Shown: in pieces, positions 50,201 to 61,369 of the stretch
How the letters are laid out: each line of letters starts with the position of its first letter
How positions within the stretch are numbered: position 1 is the first letter of the stretch
From: Mycteria americana
Lineage: Eukaryota; Chordata; Aves; Ciconiiformes; Ciconiidae
Assembly (NCBI RefSeq): GCF_035582795.1
Contig: NC_134367.1
Coordinates: 83,187,062 to 83,251,061 of the forward strand
Length of the DNA: 64,000 bases
Direction: 5' to 3'
Position numbers and translations under genes: made by a program
Notes under the pieces: generated by a model
Database searches by the model: none
What the model was told of the DNA's origin: nothing
Seen by the model: the letters and a program-made list of their open reading frames with translations, nothing else

Positions 50201-53200
50201 AGCCCCGTCCAACCTGACCTTGAATGTTTCCAGGGATGGGGCATCTACCACCTCTCTGGGCAACCTGTTCCAGTGTTTCACCACCCTCATGGTAAAAAAA
50301 TTCTTCCTTTCATCTAGTCTAAATCTACCCTCTTTTAGTTTAAAACCATTACGCCTTGTCCTGTCGCAACAGGCCATACTAAAAAGTCTGTCCCCATCTT
50401 TCTTATAAGCCCCCTTTAAGTGTTCAAAGGCCACAATAAGGTCCCCCCGGAGCCTTCTCTTCTCCAGGCTGAACAACCCCAACTCTCTCAGCCTTTCCTC
50501 ATAGAAGAGGTGTTTCAGCCCTGTGATCATTTTTGTGGCCCTCCTCTGGACCTGCTCCAACAGGTCCATGTCCTTCTTGTGCTGAGGGCTCCAGAGCTGG
50601 ACGGAGTACTCCAGGTGGGGTCTCATCAGAGCAGAGTAGAGGGGCAGAATCACCTCCCTCGACCTGCTGGCCACGCTACTTTTGATGCAGCCTGGGATAT
50701 GGTTGGCCTTCTGGGCTGCGAGTGCACATTGTCAGCTCATGTCCAGCTTTTCATCCACCAGTACCCTCAGGTCCTTCTCTGCAGGGCTGCTCTCAATCCC
50801 TTCATCCCCCAGCCTGTATTGGTACTGAGGGTTGCCCCAACCCAGGTGCAGGACCCTGCACTTGGCCTTGTTGTACCTCATGAGGTTCACATGGGCCCAC
50901 TTCTTGAGCTTGTCCAGGTCCCTCTGGATGGCATCCCCTCCCTCAGGCATGTCAACCACACCACTCAGCTTGGTGTCATCTGCAAACTTGCTGAGGGTGC
51001 ACTCGATCCCACTGTCTATGTCATTGATGAAAATATTAAACAGTACTGGTCCCAGTACGGACCCCTGAGGGACATGGGGAGCTGCTGTTCAGTGTGTTTC
51101 TGAGAGTAGTATGATGCTTTATACTGATATTACAGAAGGTTCTGAATGAAAAATGCAGTTGGAGTAAAAACTTGAAAATGTTTATCTACTGTGTTCTTGG
51201 TCTGGTTTTTGTACTTCAGAAGTGTGCTATGTTAAATTATGTTTCAATGTTATTTGTGCTATGTTAAATTATGTTTCAATGTTATTTCTGGATTATCTTA
51301 GTTTTCACTTTTTGCTAGTAACCTTAAAATAGTCTCACTTAAAAGATTTCTAAAAAAAATAAATGTGAGCATGGATCATTGCTGGAAAGTTTTGAATCAT
51401 TAGCCTAATTCTTCTGCTATTTTTGCAGGACTTCAAGAATATGTTGAGGCAGTCTCATTTCAGTATTTTATCAAAACACGATCTTTGATTAGTGTTGAAG
51501 AGATCAACAAACAACTAATATTTACAGCGGAAGACAGAGAAGAAACAACAAACACGGTAAAAGTTTTTCTTTTCTCATGACAGACATCTTTTTGGGATGG
51601 AAATGCAATGAGTAGGCTTAGTCACATTTTTGGCATCTGATTAAATAAGGCCAGTTATAGGAATGGTGTTAGATATACGTGTAGGCTTTGACTCACTTGT
51701 TCAAAACATGCTTTTTATTCTGACAAGTAGTAAACTAAATCCGTGGGATGCAAGTTTATAAATTTCACATCCTTTTTATTCAGAGCTAACTGAACTCCTT
51801 CTGGTAGGAGGGAAGATCCAGGATAGTGAAATATTAGCAAACAAATGTAAAGGCGGGATTTTTAATGGCTGCGAATGCCTGTAGGGCCTACTGGTGTATA
51901 GTGATGTAGCAGAAGTTGGGGGAGACAAACGAATCCATGGTAGGATGAACTCCATGAATGAAAGCTTACTGCTGGTACTGAACTAGTCACAGGGGGCACT
52001 GTATTCAGCTTCTGTTAAAATACACTGCATATGTCTTAGCTTGGTCATTTGTAACTTTCCTGGAGTTGATCTTGATCAGAGGACAAGCTTGTGTCCCATC
52101 ATACCTTAGCCCTAATACCATATTTGCTGTTTCTTGACTTGCCCGTATCCTACCCTGCCCTAAATAGAACTTTCTGCATAGGGACAAACTACTGCCACTG
52201 ACCACAGTAAACTGGGTACAGTTTGATTGTTGACAGGGGACAAAAGATGATTTTGTAGTAATGTACCAAAATGCACCTGCAGTGCACCTGGAGTGTACAG
52301 TAATGCACAGCACCACTGCTTTAGATGAACTCCTGAGTCTGCTTCTGTTGAAGAGATTCTGCTGTAAAGTGCTTTTTATTCTTTCTTCATTCTCTTGGTA
52401 AGATATTTGCAAAGAAGCCAAGTTTTTAGCTTAAGTTCATTTGTTCTTACCAGAGGCAAACCCATTGTGGCACGCTTGTTTTAACAAATTGTGAAGTTGT
52501 TAACCCCTGCATACACGCCTCTGACCAGATTTGTGAATTTAGGTGGATAGCATGTTATGGGAACAAGGGAACAGAAATAAACCTGCGTCATCTCCCATGT
52601 TACCAGTATTTTGGCAATAAAATGTATTGGAAACTTGGATATAGGAGCAAACTTGTAACTTTGTGATAAGTTTTCTTCATGAAGTATTTTTTTAGCTATT
52701 TTAATGAGTTCAGTTGATACAAAACAGATCTGAGAGAACTGTATCTATCAGCTTCTTGTAGAAAATATATTTTGAAATTCGAGATACTATTACAAAATTA
52801 TATGATTTGTTTTCATAATGCAGACTCTTTTTGATTCTTGATTGCTTTGGTAGCTTTGGACAGACCATTTAGGGAAAATTTAAATCTATTAGGCTGAGCT
52901 CTAAAAAAAGCAACTGCAAATAAATGTTGGTACAAAGACGTGATAATTCTGTTTGCAAATAGAGATGGTAGAAGCAGGGTATGTTTAACATGCTTGCTAG
53001 AATGGAAGTCACATCTCTAGTGGAAATGATGCTTTCATACCTTCTGGTGTGCTGGAAGGAGATTAGTACTTCTGAAATAGGACTGTGTGTAAATGTCATG
53101 CTATTTAATTTTCTGGAATGTTTTGAATTACCAGTAATGTTAGATAAGTTAGTGTGTATTCGAACCATTATAGACTGCTTTATCATAGTTCTCTGTACCG

Positions 53201-53594
53201 GACTCTGTTCTGTCCTCAGACCTCCAATTCCCATGATAAACAACCACACACTTGGAGCCTGAAGGTAACACCTGTAGATTACCTGCTGGGAGTGGCTGAT
53301 CTAACTGGAGAGCTGATGCGACTGTGCATCAGCAGCGTTGGAAATGGTGACATAGACACGCCTTTTGAACTGAGCCAGTTCTTGCGTCAGATTTATGATG
53401 GTTTTACTTTCATTGGCAACACTGGACCTTATGAAGTATCTAAGAAGCTGTATACCTTGAAACAGAGTCTGGCAAAAGTAGAGAATGCCTGCTACACATT
53501 AAAAGTACGGGGATCTGAAATCCCAAAGCACATGCTGGCTGATGTGTTCTCCACCAAAACGGAATTGATTGACCAAGAGGAAGGTCTTTCTTAA
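29192..53594 (+). CDS. TSNAX: Translin-associated factor X (Trax), complete six-exon coding region
   Basis: Joining the six exons gives 873 nt, 290 codons plus TAA, the length of human TSNAX, with near-collinear similarity throughout. Seen: a basic N-terminus (residues 10-25, RKRKH then QRRE, matching the bipartite nuclear signal of Trax); a helical translin-family core from about residue 43 to the end; and the acidic residues reported as catalytic in human Trax (E126, E129, D193, E197), present here as E127, E130, D193 and E197. Relative to human there is one extra residue near position 27 and one fewer in the variable loop around 158-172. Known for the family: Trax is the catalytic subunit of the translin/Trax complex C3PO, which degrades passenger strands during RISC activation and trims tRNA 5' leaders; it also works in the nucleus and in neuronal RNA handling. 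No frameshift or internal stop. The start is the ATG giving MSGKEG, matching human MSNKEG. Confidence 0.97.
29208..31305 (+). other. TSNAX: TSNAX intron 1
   Basis: 2,098 bp. The first about 360 bases are the tail of the CpG island with CGG-rich runs. The rest is AT-rich with A tracts near 30910-30927 and 31021-31030. No further coding exon was recognised. Confidence 0.9.
31306..31413 (+). CDS. TSNAX: TSNAX coding exon 2
   Basis: Acceptor TTAATAG before 31306 and donor GTAAGTA after 31413. It encodes residues 7-41 plus split codons, including the basic stretch [13 protein letters not shown] that is identical to human Trax and carries the nuclear localisation signal. Its second half (about residues 25-39) is the least conserved part of the N-terminus and holds one extra residue compared with human. 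Confidence 0.96.
31414..34733 (+). other. TSNAX: TSNAX intron 2
   Basis: 3,320 bp, AT-rich. It contains one short relic resembling a common amniote repeat near 33109-33160 and otherwise nothing I recognise. Confidence 0.9.
33109..33160 (+). repeat. Possible ancient amniote repeat relic
   Basis: GGTCTGATTCTGCACCACC followed by AAAATCAATAGAGTCTG resembles a widespread sauropsid repeat motif (GGCCTGATTCTGCACC...GAAGTCAATGGGAGT). It is too short to classify. Confidence 0.35.
34734..34848 (+). CDS. TSNAX: TSNAX coding exon 3
   Basis: Acceptor CTCTGCAG and donor GTGAGTC. It encodes residues 43-79, the first long helix of the translin fold ([22 protein letters not shown] and onward to FLLHRFT). 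It matches human Trax closely; [14 protein letters not shown] is almost unchanged. Confidence 0.97.
34849..36525 (+). other. TSNAX: TSNAX intron 3
   Basis: 1,677 bp, AT-rich, with A and T homopolymer tracts around 36074-36087 and 36152-36167. No repeat family or gene recognised. Confidence 0.9.
36526..36656 (+). CDS. TSNAX: TSNAX coding exon 4
   Basis: Acceptor ATTGCAG and donor GTAAAT. It encodes residues 81-123 ([18 protein letters not shown] to YQFHRAISP), matching the region of human Trax with the leucine-zipper-like heptads implicated in translin contact. It carries several conservative changes from human, for example RRKIKQ where human has RQKIFQ. Confidence 0.96.
38972..39484 (-). mobile_element. 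CR1 LINE, 5'-truncated (avian type), in TSNAX intron 4
   Basis: Read on the minus strand, 39447-39061 encodes a stretch of the CR1 reverse-transcriptase C-terminus: [34 protein letters not shown], then [22 protein letters not shown]. The + strand shows the reverse-complemented 3' end (TTGGAAGGGACC then TCATCTAGTCCAAC). Similarity stops near 39484 after CAGAACTGCACACAG, so it is a 5'-truncated copy. It is oriented opposite to TSNAX. The 128-residue open frame is shortened but uninterrupted. Confidence 0.95.
39780..39796. repeat. Poly-C run of 17
   Basis: Uninterrupted C17 on the + strand, about 300 bp from the first CR1 copy. Confidence 0.9.
41665..41710. repeat. AT-rich (TA)n/(TG)n microsatellite
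   Basis: TATATATGCATATATGTGTG followed by a T-rich spacer and TATATATATA. Confidence 0.85.
43775..43839 (+). repeat. Diverged 18-19-bp tandem repeat
   Basis: GCCATTGAGTTCAGCATAA, GCCGTAAATTCAGCAGAA and GCCGTTGAGGGCAGCATAA in tandem, then a partial GTCTGTAAG. Confidence 0.85.
45233..45280 (+). repeat. Perfect 24-bp tandem duplication
   Basis: Two identical adjacent units, each GGTGGTTACAGATGTG followed by TCACATAG. Confidence 0.97.
46291..46369. repeat. T/G-rich low-complexity tract
   Basis: T run, then GGGTTGGGGTGTGTGTGTGGG, then mixed T and G runs. Confidence 0.8.
50104..51073 (-). mobile_element. CR1 LINE, 5'-truncated (avian type), in TSNAX intron 4
   Basis: The + strand begins with TCATAGAATGG then GGTTGGAAGGGACC, the reverse complement of the avian CR1 3' terminus. 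The minus strand encodes the reverse-transcriptase C-terminal region at 50674-50183 ([49 protein letters not shown]) and, in another piece at 50959-50732, [16 protein letters not shown], a conserved CR1 segment. A stop between the two parts and the lack of upstream ORF2 show it is a dead copy. The similarity ends near 51073 (CCCCTGAGGGAC). Confidence 0.96.
51224..51287 (+). repeat. Perfect 32-bp tandem duplication
   Basis: Two identical adjacent units beginning GTGCTATGTTAAATTATG and ending TTCAATGTTATTT, 142 bp upstream of TSNAX exon 5. Confidence 0.97.
51429..51556 (+). CDS. TSNAX: TSNAX coding exon 5
   Basis: Acceptor TTTTGCAG and donor GTAAAAG; the exon ends in phase 0. It encodes residues 125-166. 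The [10 protein letters not shown] motif contains E127 and E130, equivalent to the Mg2+-binding E126 and E129 of human Trax. The end of the exon (residues 158-166) is the variable acidic loop. It lies only about 350 bp downstream of a CR1 insertion in intron 4. Confidence 0.97.
51557..53219 (+). other. TSNAX: TSNAX intron 5
   Basis: 1,663 bp, AT-rich, no recognised repeat or gene. Confidence 0.9.
53220..53594 (+). CDS. TSNAX: TSNAX coding exon 6 and stop
   Basis: Acceptor GTCCTCAG before 53220, stop TAA at 53592-53594. It encodes residues 167-290. It contains [18 protein letters not shown], where D193 (53298-53300) and E197 are catalytic in human Trax, followed by the highly conserved [34 protein letters not shown] and [13 protein letters not shown] blocks. 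It ends in DQEEGLS (human DQEEGIS). The open frame also extends 22 codons upstream of the acceptor, but only the part from 53220 matches Trax. Confidence 0.98.
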   Translation, partial: TSNSHDKQPHTWSLKVTPVDYLLGVADLTGELMRLCISSVGNGDIDTPFELSQFLRQIYDGFTFIGNTGPYEVSKKLYTLKQSLAKVENACYTLKVRGSEIPKHMLADVFSTKTELIDQEEGLS

Positions 53595-55050
53595 AATAAG
53601 AAGACTGTCACAACTCAGAAAGGAAGAGGACTTAGATAAAGATCTTAGTTATGGTTTGTGGGGTTTTGAGCCTTCTCAAAGTTTTCTAGGTAGAGACATT
53701 TTTAGTTTTATCTATGAGAGGATTGTTTGCAGTGGTAATTTGTAACCAAAAATACTTTTTATGATGTGCAAGAGAACAAATGTTTGACTTTGTCCTCTCG
53801 GTATGGAATTTCCTGTATTGCTCCATTGTATCTTCTTTCAGAACGGCCAAAATTTCCACTGCGCTCTACACCAGTGACTGTCAGTTGTGTGAATCACCTC
53901 AAACTGCTGTTATCAGTTTTCAGCAAGCACAGCAGTGGGAAAAAAAAATGGTTAGGTACTGTTATTTAGCATTATCCATAAGTTTCTGCTGAGCCCTGTT
54001 TTCTGAGTATTTGGGTTCTATACTCATGTCATACCTAAACCAATGCACCTATGTATGTGTAAATTCATCCCTTGACTTGAAACTGAGGTGGTCTCAAAGG
54101 TGCCATGTAACTTAAGTTTTCTCTGATTAATGCTTTTGAGCATGAAACTGAAGCTAAGTCAACTTTTCACCAATTGATAATGAAGCTAATTACACCAGGT
54201 AAATACTACTGTGCACTCATTATTTTGGGGCTCCGTTTAAATTGAGCTCTGTTTAACACTGGTACTTCACAGTTTTGACATGAGCTAGAAAATCCGCAAA
54301 AAAATCATATTGTGGAATGTATTGGTTTACATTTTTTGTAATACAGTTTAATGCAGAATCTCACATCTGTCTGTTTGTAGACAAAAGCAGAAGAACTACG
54401 AAGTATGTTTACCATGAATAAGTTGGTGTTAGGACAAGCAGTTTTTGGCCAAAACAGATGCAGTGTGGTGTTGGAAGTCTGTTCTCCATTTTTTGTGCTG
54501 CCCTGAGGATCTCTAGCAGGGTTGAACTGGTATTAGTGAAAAAAGGCTAGCCAAGTTTTAAATATCTGTTAGCAGGAACTATATCATGTGCATGTTCCTA
54601 TGGAAAGGAAATTGCAAACAGAAGTAAGGCAGACATTCTGACTTCCACATTTATCTTTGAGGTGGGTATGTCACCATTGGCAAAAAATCAGGGCTTGCTG
54701 CCGGTGTCTGAAGTTATGAAAGTCTGATAATGTACATTATGCTAAAGGAAAACAGATAAAACAACATGATCTTTAGACTCCAGGAAATAGGCCTCCCAAC
54801 TGCAATTGAAAATACTGCATGTTTTTTATTTCCACTTCCATGTGCTGTGATACTGCCAATATTTTTTCCCATGAGCATGTCCTGAGTAGCTGGGATCTTC
54901 TGACATATGGATAGGAACGGGTAAATACATTTCTGTCACATTTTTCCATTGTTTCCACATAAAGCAATATGTGGTGGGTTGAACAACAAGTGACTTTTTT
55001 CCTATTGTTTAATACTATTTTTTACAATAAATTCTGAAAAGCAGTCACTG
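53595..55050 (+). other. TSNAX: TSNAX 3' untranslated region (inferred)
   Basis: AT-rich non-coding sequence following the stop. The first canonical AATAAA after the stop is at 55026-55031, with a T/G-rich stretch about 20-45 bases further on, giving a 3' UTR near 1.45 kb. The end is inferred from the signal only; an alternative weaker signal further upstream is possible. Confidence 0.6.
55026..55031 (+). terminator. TSNAX: Probable TSNAX polyadenylation signal AATAAA
   Basis: Canonical hexamer, the first on the + strand after the TSNAX stop codon, followed by GCATTGGTCC and TTGCCTGTTGG, a plausible GU-rich downstream element. Confidence 0.6.
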
Positions 55051-55424
55051 CCTCTGCATTGGTCCTTTTGCCTGTTGGTCCCAGCGGTAAATAACGGTGC
55101 GAGTTTCCCACTCTGCAGGACTTGACTTGGAAATTTCACTCCATTCCTATATTCATACTTTGAGGGGTACTTTCTAATCCTGAATCTCTTTTCTTTTTCT
55201 CCCTAACTTTATTCTGTGAAGTCTGAAAACTGGTTAGGATAGAAACTTCATGTGATCCTTTTGAATCAAAAAACTGCAAAGGATTCAGATGACAAAACGA
55301 GTTTATCGCTGGAATAAATCTGCAATGGTACCCACATTTTTACATCTCTTCTTGTTTTTTCCTCTGCTCTTTTTCTGATGGGAGGAGGAGAAAGAAAGGA
55401 GAAGGATACTTATTAATAAGGAAT

Positions 55425-55446
55425 GGTTTGGTTTGGTTTGGTTTTT
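55425..55446 (+). repeat. (GGTTT)n microsatellite
   Basis: Four copies of GGTTT, ending in a T run. Confidence 0.85.
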
Positions 55447-58400
55447 TCCTCCCAGAAATGTATGCATCTAAGTATTTCAGTTAATGCAGGTAAGGGTATA
55501 GTCCTGTGTCTTTTGGCACAGCTAAATTTACTGCAATTTATTGCAATTTACTGCAACCCAATTGCATGTTGAGTGCATGTGTGTGAAGCGAAAGCAGATA
55601 GTTACTAGAGGTATTGTGTGATATTAAACAGAGGTCTGTCTTGTCTGCCCTAGCACCTATCAGATGGAATTTTAAAATTTTCATGGCACAATTTTAAAAG
55701 GGATGAGATGAACTCCAGCATGTGACAGTGCTTGCCTGAGTGATGTTCTGCCTGTAGCCATGGAACAAGCACACAGTGGCCACCGCTGTAGTCAAACAGC
55801 TCCTGCTGTTGTACAGTCATTCATTATTTTAAAATTACAGATGTCTAAGAAGTGTACTTTTTTCTAGCAGTCTTTAGAGGTTCTTTCAAAAAGTACATAT
55901 TGGTTCTAATGATGTTGAGATTTAATTTTTCTGTAAGGCTAGAGAAAACTTTTTAATGACAGACGTGATTTCTAAACTTCAGGCTGCCTGTCCACAAGCA
56001 AAAGCTGTGATTAATTCCTAATAGGGAGCAAAGTGTATGTGTGGTGTATTAAAACACCAGCACAGATGGGAAATAGCTAATGGCCTGCAAACCTCCTGCT
56101 CAAGGAAATATTTTCCCCAAAAAACAATTACACTGTAGCTATTTGAAAAGTGACAGACATTTATCAGCAAAACAAGCTGCTAAACAAGCAATGGCAATTT
56201 TCCCATTTCTTATCCCATTACTCTGTGGAGCTATTGATATGCTTGGTCTATGGCCAGAACAGGACTACGTCATAGCAGATGTTTTACGAGGGCAGCTCTG
56301 CGTGCTAAAAATCATCTGCCTTTCTAGAATCTCCTTTCTCAGAAATGATTTTTCTTTATGGGTTCACTTTTGTCCTGACTATTAATTTGCAGTGAGGAAA
56401 ATAAACCCAACCACATTTCCAGAACTGCCAGAGAAGTTATGCAAGAGAAGCTTCCTGTTGACAGGACATGTATGTCTGTCTACTTAGAGTCCTGCTTACT
56501 TGGATTTTCAGTGAGTTTATTGAAAATCAAAAGCAAAAAAATTGAAATAGGACCTTTTATAATATTTAGCATATTAGGTGCCTTATGGAATTCTGTGGAC
56601 CGGATTCTGGCGCTGCCCTCAAAGAGTTTGCAATTTAAGAGTAGGCAAAAGAGCAGCCAAGACAAACAAAAGGAAGATGGTAGAAAGGGGGGGAGATGAA
56701 GCGACAGGATATTTTACCAGAAGACTGTGTGTGGTAGTAGGTTGGTTTACCACTTCCCATTTCAGAAAAGAAACTTGTCAAAACTTCAGAAAGTCTGGGG
56801 TGTGACAGTAAAGGGTTAGTTGGGAAGGGCAAAGGCAGTGGAGAGGCAAAATGGAAGGAAGTGAGGTAGAGACAAAGGGGGGAAGAGTGGCAAGGAGTGG
56901 GACAGCATGGAGGAAGAGCAGGCTGAGCTGCAGGGCAGCGGGTGCGCATGTGAGTAGGGTGGGACTGGGGAGGACGTGGGACAGGAAGACAGCCCTGCAA
57001 GAAGTTGGAAACAACACTTCGAAACCAGGTGACTCAGCTGTAAAAGAGACTTGGAGTTGACCGTAGGAACTGAATTTAAAATGACCACAAGGTCCCCAGA
57101 GCATCTATCTATCCTTGGGTCATCAATAAGGGGAACTTGATTTTCTGAGCAGCTGAGAATCTGCGGGTCCTGCACTGAGCAGGGTTTGCAGGCTTCCAGC
57201 CGTGCCGTCACAAATGCACAACAAGCTCTCAGTTCCCACACCACCCAACTTCCCATGCACGTTCCCTTCAGTCCCGTATTGTGGTAGCCACAATCCTTGA
57301 TGTGTGAACTACCACCACTTGCAGCTGTTAGAGACATGGTTAGACATAGTTTTTAACATAAAGGAATGCTTACGGTGACCACTTTTCCCCTGTCTGCTGT
57401 TTACATGTCCGTTTCGCTGTCACTGCTGCTTCAACCCCCTCTGTTTCTTCCCTTTCTTTACTTATACCTTCTTAGGCTGTACCGTTCTTTTGAGCCATTG
57501 CCCACGTCCATCCCATGGTTCGGTCCTTTCCGTGTTTTGCTGGCATCCTGCGGTAAAACGTCTCCATGTAGGAAGAGGAATCAGTTGGTTTCTTGGGTAG
57601 GTTTGTCTACTTGCACCTCCAAATTTGGAAGCAGTGTTCTGGCTGTGAGGGGAGAGTCTGGTATTCCTGCACTCAGAAGGCCTGGTGCGTGTGTCCTATG
57701 GCAGCCGTGGTGCCGCGTGTCAGGATGGGTGGGTGGGCAGGTCTCATGTTGCTTTTGCAGGTGAGCAAACCTTAGTTATTCTGAGGTTTGCAATCATCAC
57801 GAGCCAAGGTAAATTGCCTACAAACATGAAAGAAGTTTCTTCTCCAGTTCTGAGGAAGGTTGTCTTTGAGGAGTATTATTTCCCACCAACTCTACCTCTT
57901 TTTACCTGACCCGTTATCCCTTTCAAAGGCCTATTTGCAGAACGTAGCAGAAGAGACTTGCCTATGACTTCTTCTGGAGCCAGTCGGTGCCTCTCTGAAC
58001 GCTGGCCAAAAGTGATGTGACGGCTCCTTTCTCAGCTCCTCCCACAGGCCGGGCAGGCTGGCTCTGGTGTCCCTCCAGCCATCCAGGGGCTGAACTCCGA
58101 GCCTCCGCTATTGGGTTTTGCAGACTAGTGACATGTGGGTTCATCCTCTTTTTTTTTCTAGTGGTGTTGTTTTCATGCCATGCAGATGTTTGCTCCTCCC
58201 AAAGAAAGAGGTTGTTGTGTAGGCTCTGCTCCTCCACTGCCGCAACAGGTCAGATGACTTCTTGAGCCCATCGTAAACTGTTTCTCAGCTACTGGTGCAG
58301 TGCAGGTTTCATGGAACATCATCTATCTTTGGGCACTTCTCCCACAGCCCTGTGCTTTCCTGCAGGCTTGCGAGTCCCTTTTAATCCAGAAGGGTCCTAC

Positions 58401-58724
58401 CACTTCTATTGAATTCTTCTTCAAGGTCTTCTCCTCTCATGTCTCCCGCAAGACGAGCTGACAAACCTGGTCTGGAAATAGCCCATTTTTTTGTTAAAAT
58501 GAGCTTTTGCATGCTTGGGGACAGGAACCAGGTGGGCGAAGGACGTGCTTGAACAGTCCTGGGTGTTTCAGTGTCATAGGAACATTGTTAAGCGCTGGCA
58601 GCCTCGTTTTAGGAGGGAGGGGGGGTTGTTTCTCCCCTTGCAGCAAGGACCGTTGGTAGGTATGTTTTGCTTTGCGTAACTCACGCCTAAAGGGGAAGGT
58701 GATGGACAGGAGGTGCCAGGGCTG

Positions 58725-58805
58725 CAAAGGAAAATGAGTAAGGTGAAGTGGTGCAAGGTCGTACAGCAAATCAGTCAGGAGCCTGGAGTTAGGCTCGGCT
58801 CTTTC
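58725..58805 (+). repeat. Possible MIR/CORE-SINE-like relic
   Basis: GCAAGGTCGTACAGCAAATC followed by CAGGAGCCTGGAGTTAGGCT resembles the conserved core of MIR-like amniote SINEs (AAGGTCACACAGC...AGTGGCAGAGCCGGGA). The match is short and diverged. Confidence 0.35.
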
Positions 58806-61369
58806 AACGTCCAGCCCAGCTTCCACCGCAGCGAACCTGAGCTCCTGCTGCTCTCCAGAGTCAGCCAAGGCAAGAAGCAGCTTTATGGGACTGAAATGCG
58901 AAGGCCGCTCGCACAGGCAGGTCTGTCGCCTGCCACGTCCGTGTGTGTGCGAGTGCCCAGCGGGCAGGTAACGGCGTTAGAAATGCTGATGCTGAACTTC
59001 CAGCCGGCCTTCATAAAATCCTATTTTCTCAGTGGAACCAGTTTTCCCAACCCATTCCCCGTTTACTGAGCTGCGTGTGCGTTTGCGCTGCTGCCGCCCA
59101 GCCCGGAGGGGCCCGCGCTCCCCTCCCGCCGGCAGCGCTCGGAGAGGGGCCCCGGCAGCCGGGCCCGCTGCGTGCCGACGGCTCACGGTGCAAACCCTTT
59201 CCTTTGCCGTCTTCCCAGACCTTTCTTCCAGCCTTTTCAGCTCAGCTTTTACCCACGGTGGCTCCTAGTCGATCTGCTGTCGAAGAAACGTTGCTTTACG
59301 GGAGCAAAGCAGTAATTAGCAAATAATTTCGATTCTTACTTCTTAATTTGAGCTACCTGTGCAGCGTCCTACCGATTTGCAGTTACGGCGATGTTCCTAA
59401 ATCACTTGGACTGATTTGAGATTCTTACCTCTCTATAAAAACTTTTATCGTCTATTAAATGTTGGGGTAGAGTTTGCCTGGGTCCTACTTTAAAATGCGT
59501 TGTACGGGGAAAGGGCAGCCATGGGCATCTGTGGCAAGAGACCAGAGTTTGTGACTAAATGGTAACGCTCATGGTAAAGAACATAAAAGGTTTGAACCCG
59601 ACCTTAACAGGGCCTGTGCTCTACAGGAACTGATCAGGAAAAGCAGGGCAGCTATACGCTTTCAATGTATTTTCGATATATGCTATACTTTTAATTTCTC
59701 TGCGCCTGCCTTCTTACTAAAAGGATTCGTAGCTGTCAATTGCTAGGGAACGTATATTTGTTCTGCCACCTAGTGTCCAGCTCCAGAAATACGCCAAACA
59801 AGCGTTTTGGGGTTTTTCAGTTACACGTTAGCTGTTGTTTTCTCTTTAAGTTCTTATAAACAGAGTTAGTGTTGCAGTGTAAGCTTCATTTTTAGGCTTA
59901 GGTAGGCCTCTGATAGTAATAAATTACACTCAGCACCTTCTGCTATTTGGAAATTTTGGGAATAGCAGGGAATAGCATGTTTCTTTTATATCTCATCATA
60001 TGTATGTCTGGTGTTCTGAAGACGAATAAAAAGCCATGAGAAACTTTGGCTAGATGTGTTCTTGCAGGCTTGTGAATTATACAAATACTCTTATTTGAAC
60101 TAGTATGTTTAAGAAGTACCAGTGCTAATAAGGATTTGTCGACTTGAGTCCTAAATTCCTTAATTTATATTATAATCGTGCTACCCGTACAAGAAAATGC
60201 AAGCCTTTTTTAGCTGTTGAACTCCTGGTATAAAATCAAACGCTTCTGCCTGTGTGAATGTGCCTGCGTACTTCCCTGCGGTGACTGTGGTTGCCACAGA
60301 AAACCCTCAGGTGGAAAGCACAAGTGGCTTCAAACGCACGAGGCTTTGTGCCTGTAGCATACAAGAAGCGGCTGTGCCGCGCCCTGCGAACAGAATGGGG
60401 CCGGGGTTGCTGTTTAACCCCTGGGACACTGCCCAGTTGACGCTGAAGGTGAGTGGGTCCCTCGTTGCCCCCGCCTGGCAGCTCTCCCTTTGCCCTGTGC
60501 TGTCAGGGGTGCCTCAGGCCAGGAGAGCCCTGGCACGTGCCATAGCCGGGGCCATCATGAAACACCACGGTGGGCTTTTAAAGGGGATAACACAGCCCGA
60601 GTTGCTACTTGGGTTCCCCTGTGGAAAGGCATTGATACCAATCACTAACAAAATTGCATGAATGGACTTCACAAATGGTGGCACTGCCACCATGGAGACT
60701 CACGAGAGGTAACTCAAGGGTTATTTCAGGGCCCTTCTCCTACAGGGCCCATTCATTACTGAGTACCTTCCCCAGGATACCCACCCTGGGACTGAAGAGC
60801 CACTGAAGAGCACACAGGTCTCCTGTTCTTACACCCACAGTTCCTGCTTGTCCTACACCCAACGCCAGGGTGGGGGGCTGGCACGCTGGAAACCATGGGG
60901 TAAGGCTGGTGTGTCTGGGCACATGGCTGCAGACATCTATTGCTACCCAGGCACTCTGCCATACAAAATTAGCCCTGGTTTACGTTATATTGTCACAGTC
61001 ATATCTGAGCATCTTTGGCTTTTCGTAGCTTAGCTGGGGGCCAGATACCCCATTAATGTAAACTGCTTTCTGGATTACAGCCACGGGAGGAAGGAGGTGC
61101 TAGTTTGTTTTAGAGCAGGTCCTTTGCCTGTGGAAGATCACAGGTTTTGGAGGGATTTCCGTCTTTTTCCACCACAGCTTAACAAGGACTGACATTTCGT
61201 ATGAACCTCTGAACGTAACAGGACCCAGCTTGCACTGTGTATAAAGGTAGGAGAGAGTTGGAGTCCTCTCAGTCTTTTGGATAAACTCAGGTGAGATTCC
61301 AGGTGGTTTCTTCAGTAAACACACTCTGAAATCCCAGACTCTGGCAGGAAAGTTAGTGGCAACCCTCAC

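Larger units (their letters stand above)
36657..51428 (+). other. TSNAX: TSNAX intron 4 (14.8 kb)
   Basis: The largest intron of the gene. It carries two minus-strand CR1 insertions, several short perfect tandem duplications and simple repeats, each listed separately. The remainder is AT-rich and no other gene is seen. Confidence 0.9.
55051..61369. other. Downstream intergenic region
   Basis: AT-rich to about 56600, then mixed. Contains a purine-rich stretch at about 56640-56960, a possible SINE relic and a CpG-containing GC patch at about 59075-59200. No DISC1 exon recognised. Confidence 0.65.

Noticed and set aside
56816..57337. Minus-strand open frame of 173 codons
   Set aside because: Its second half is Ser/Pro/Leu-rich translation of a purine-rich + strand tract, and the rest matches nothing I know.
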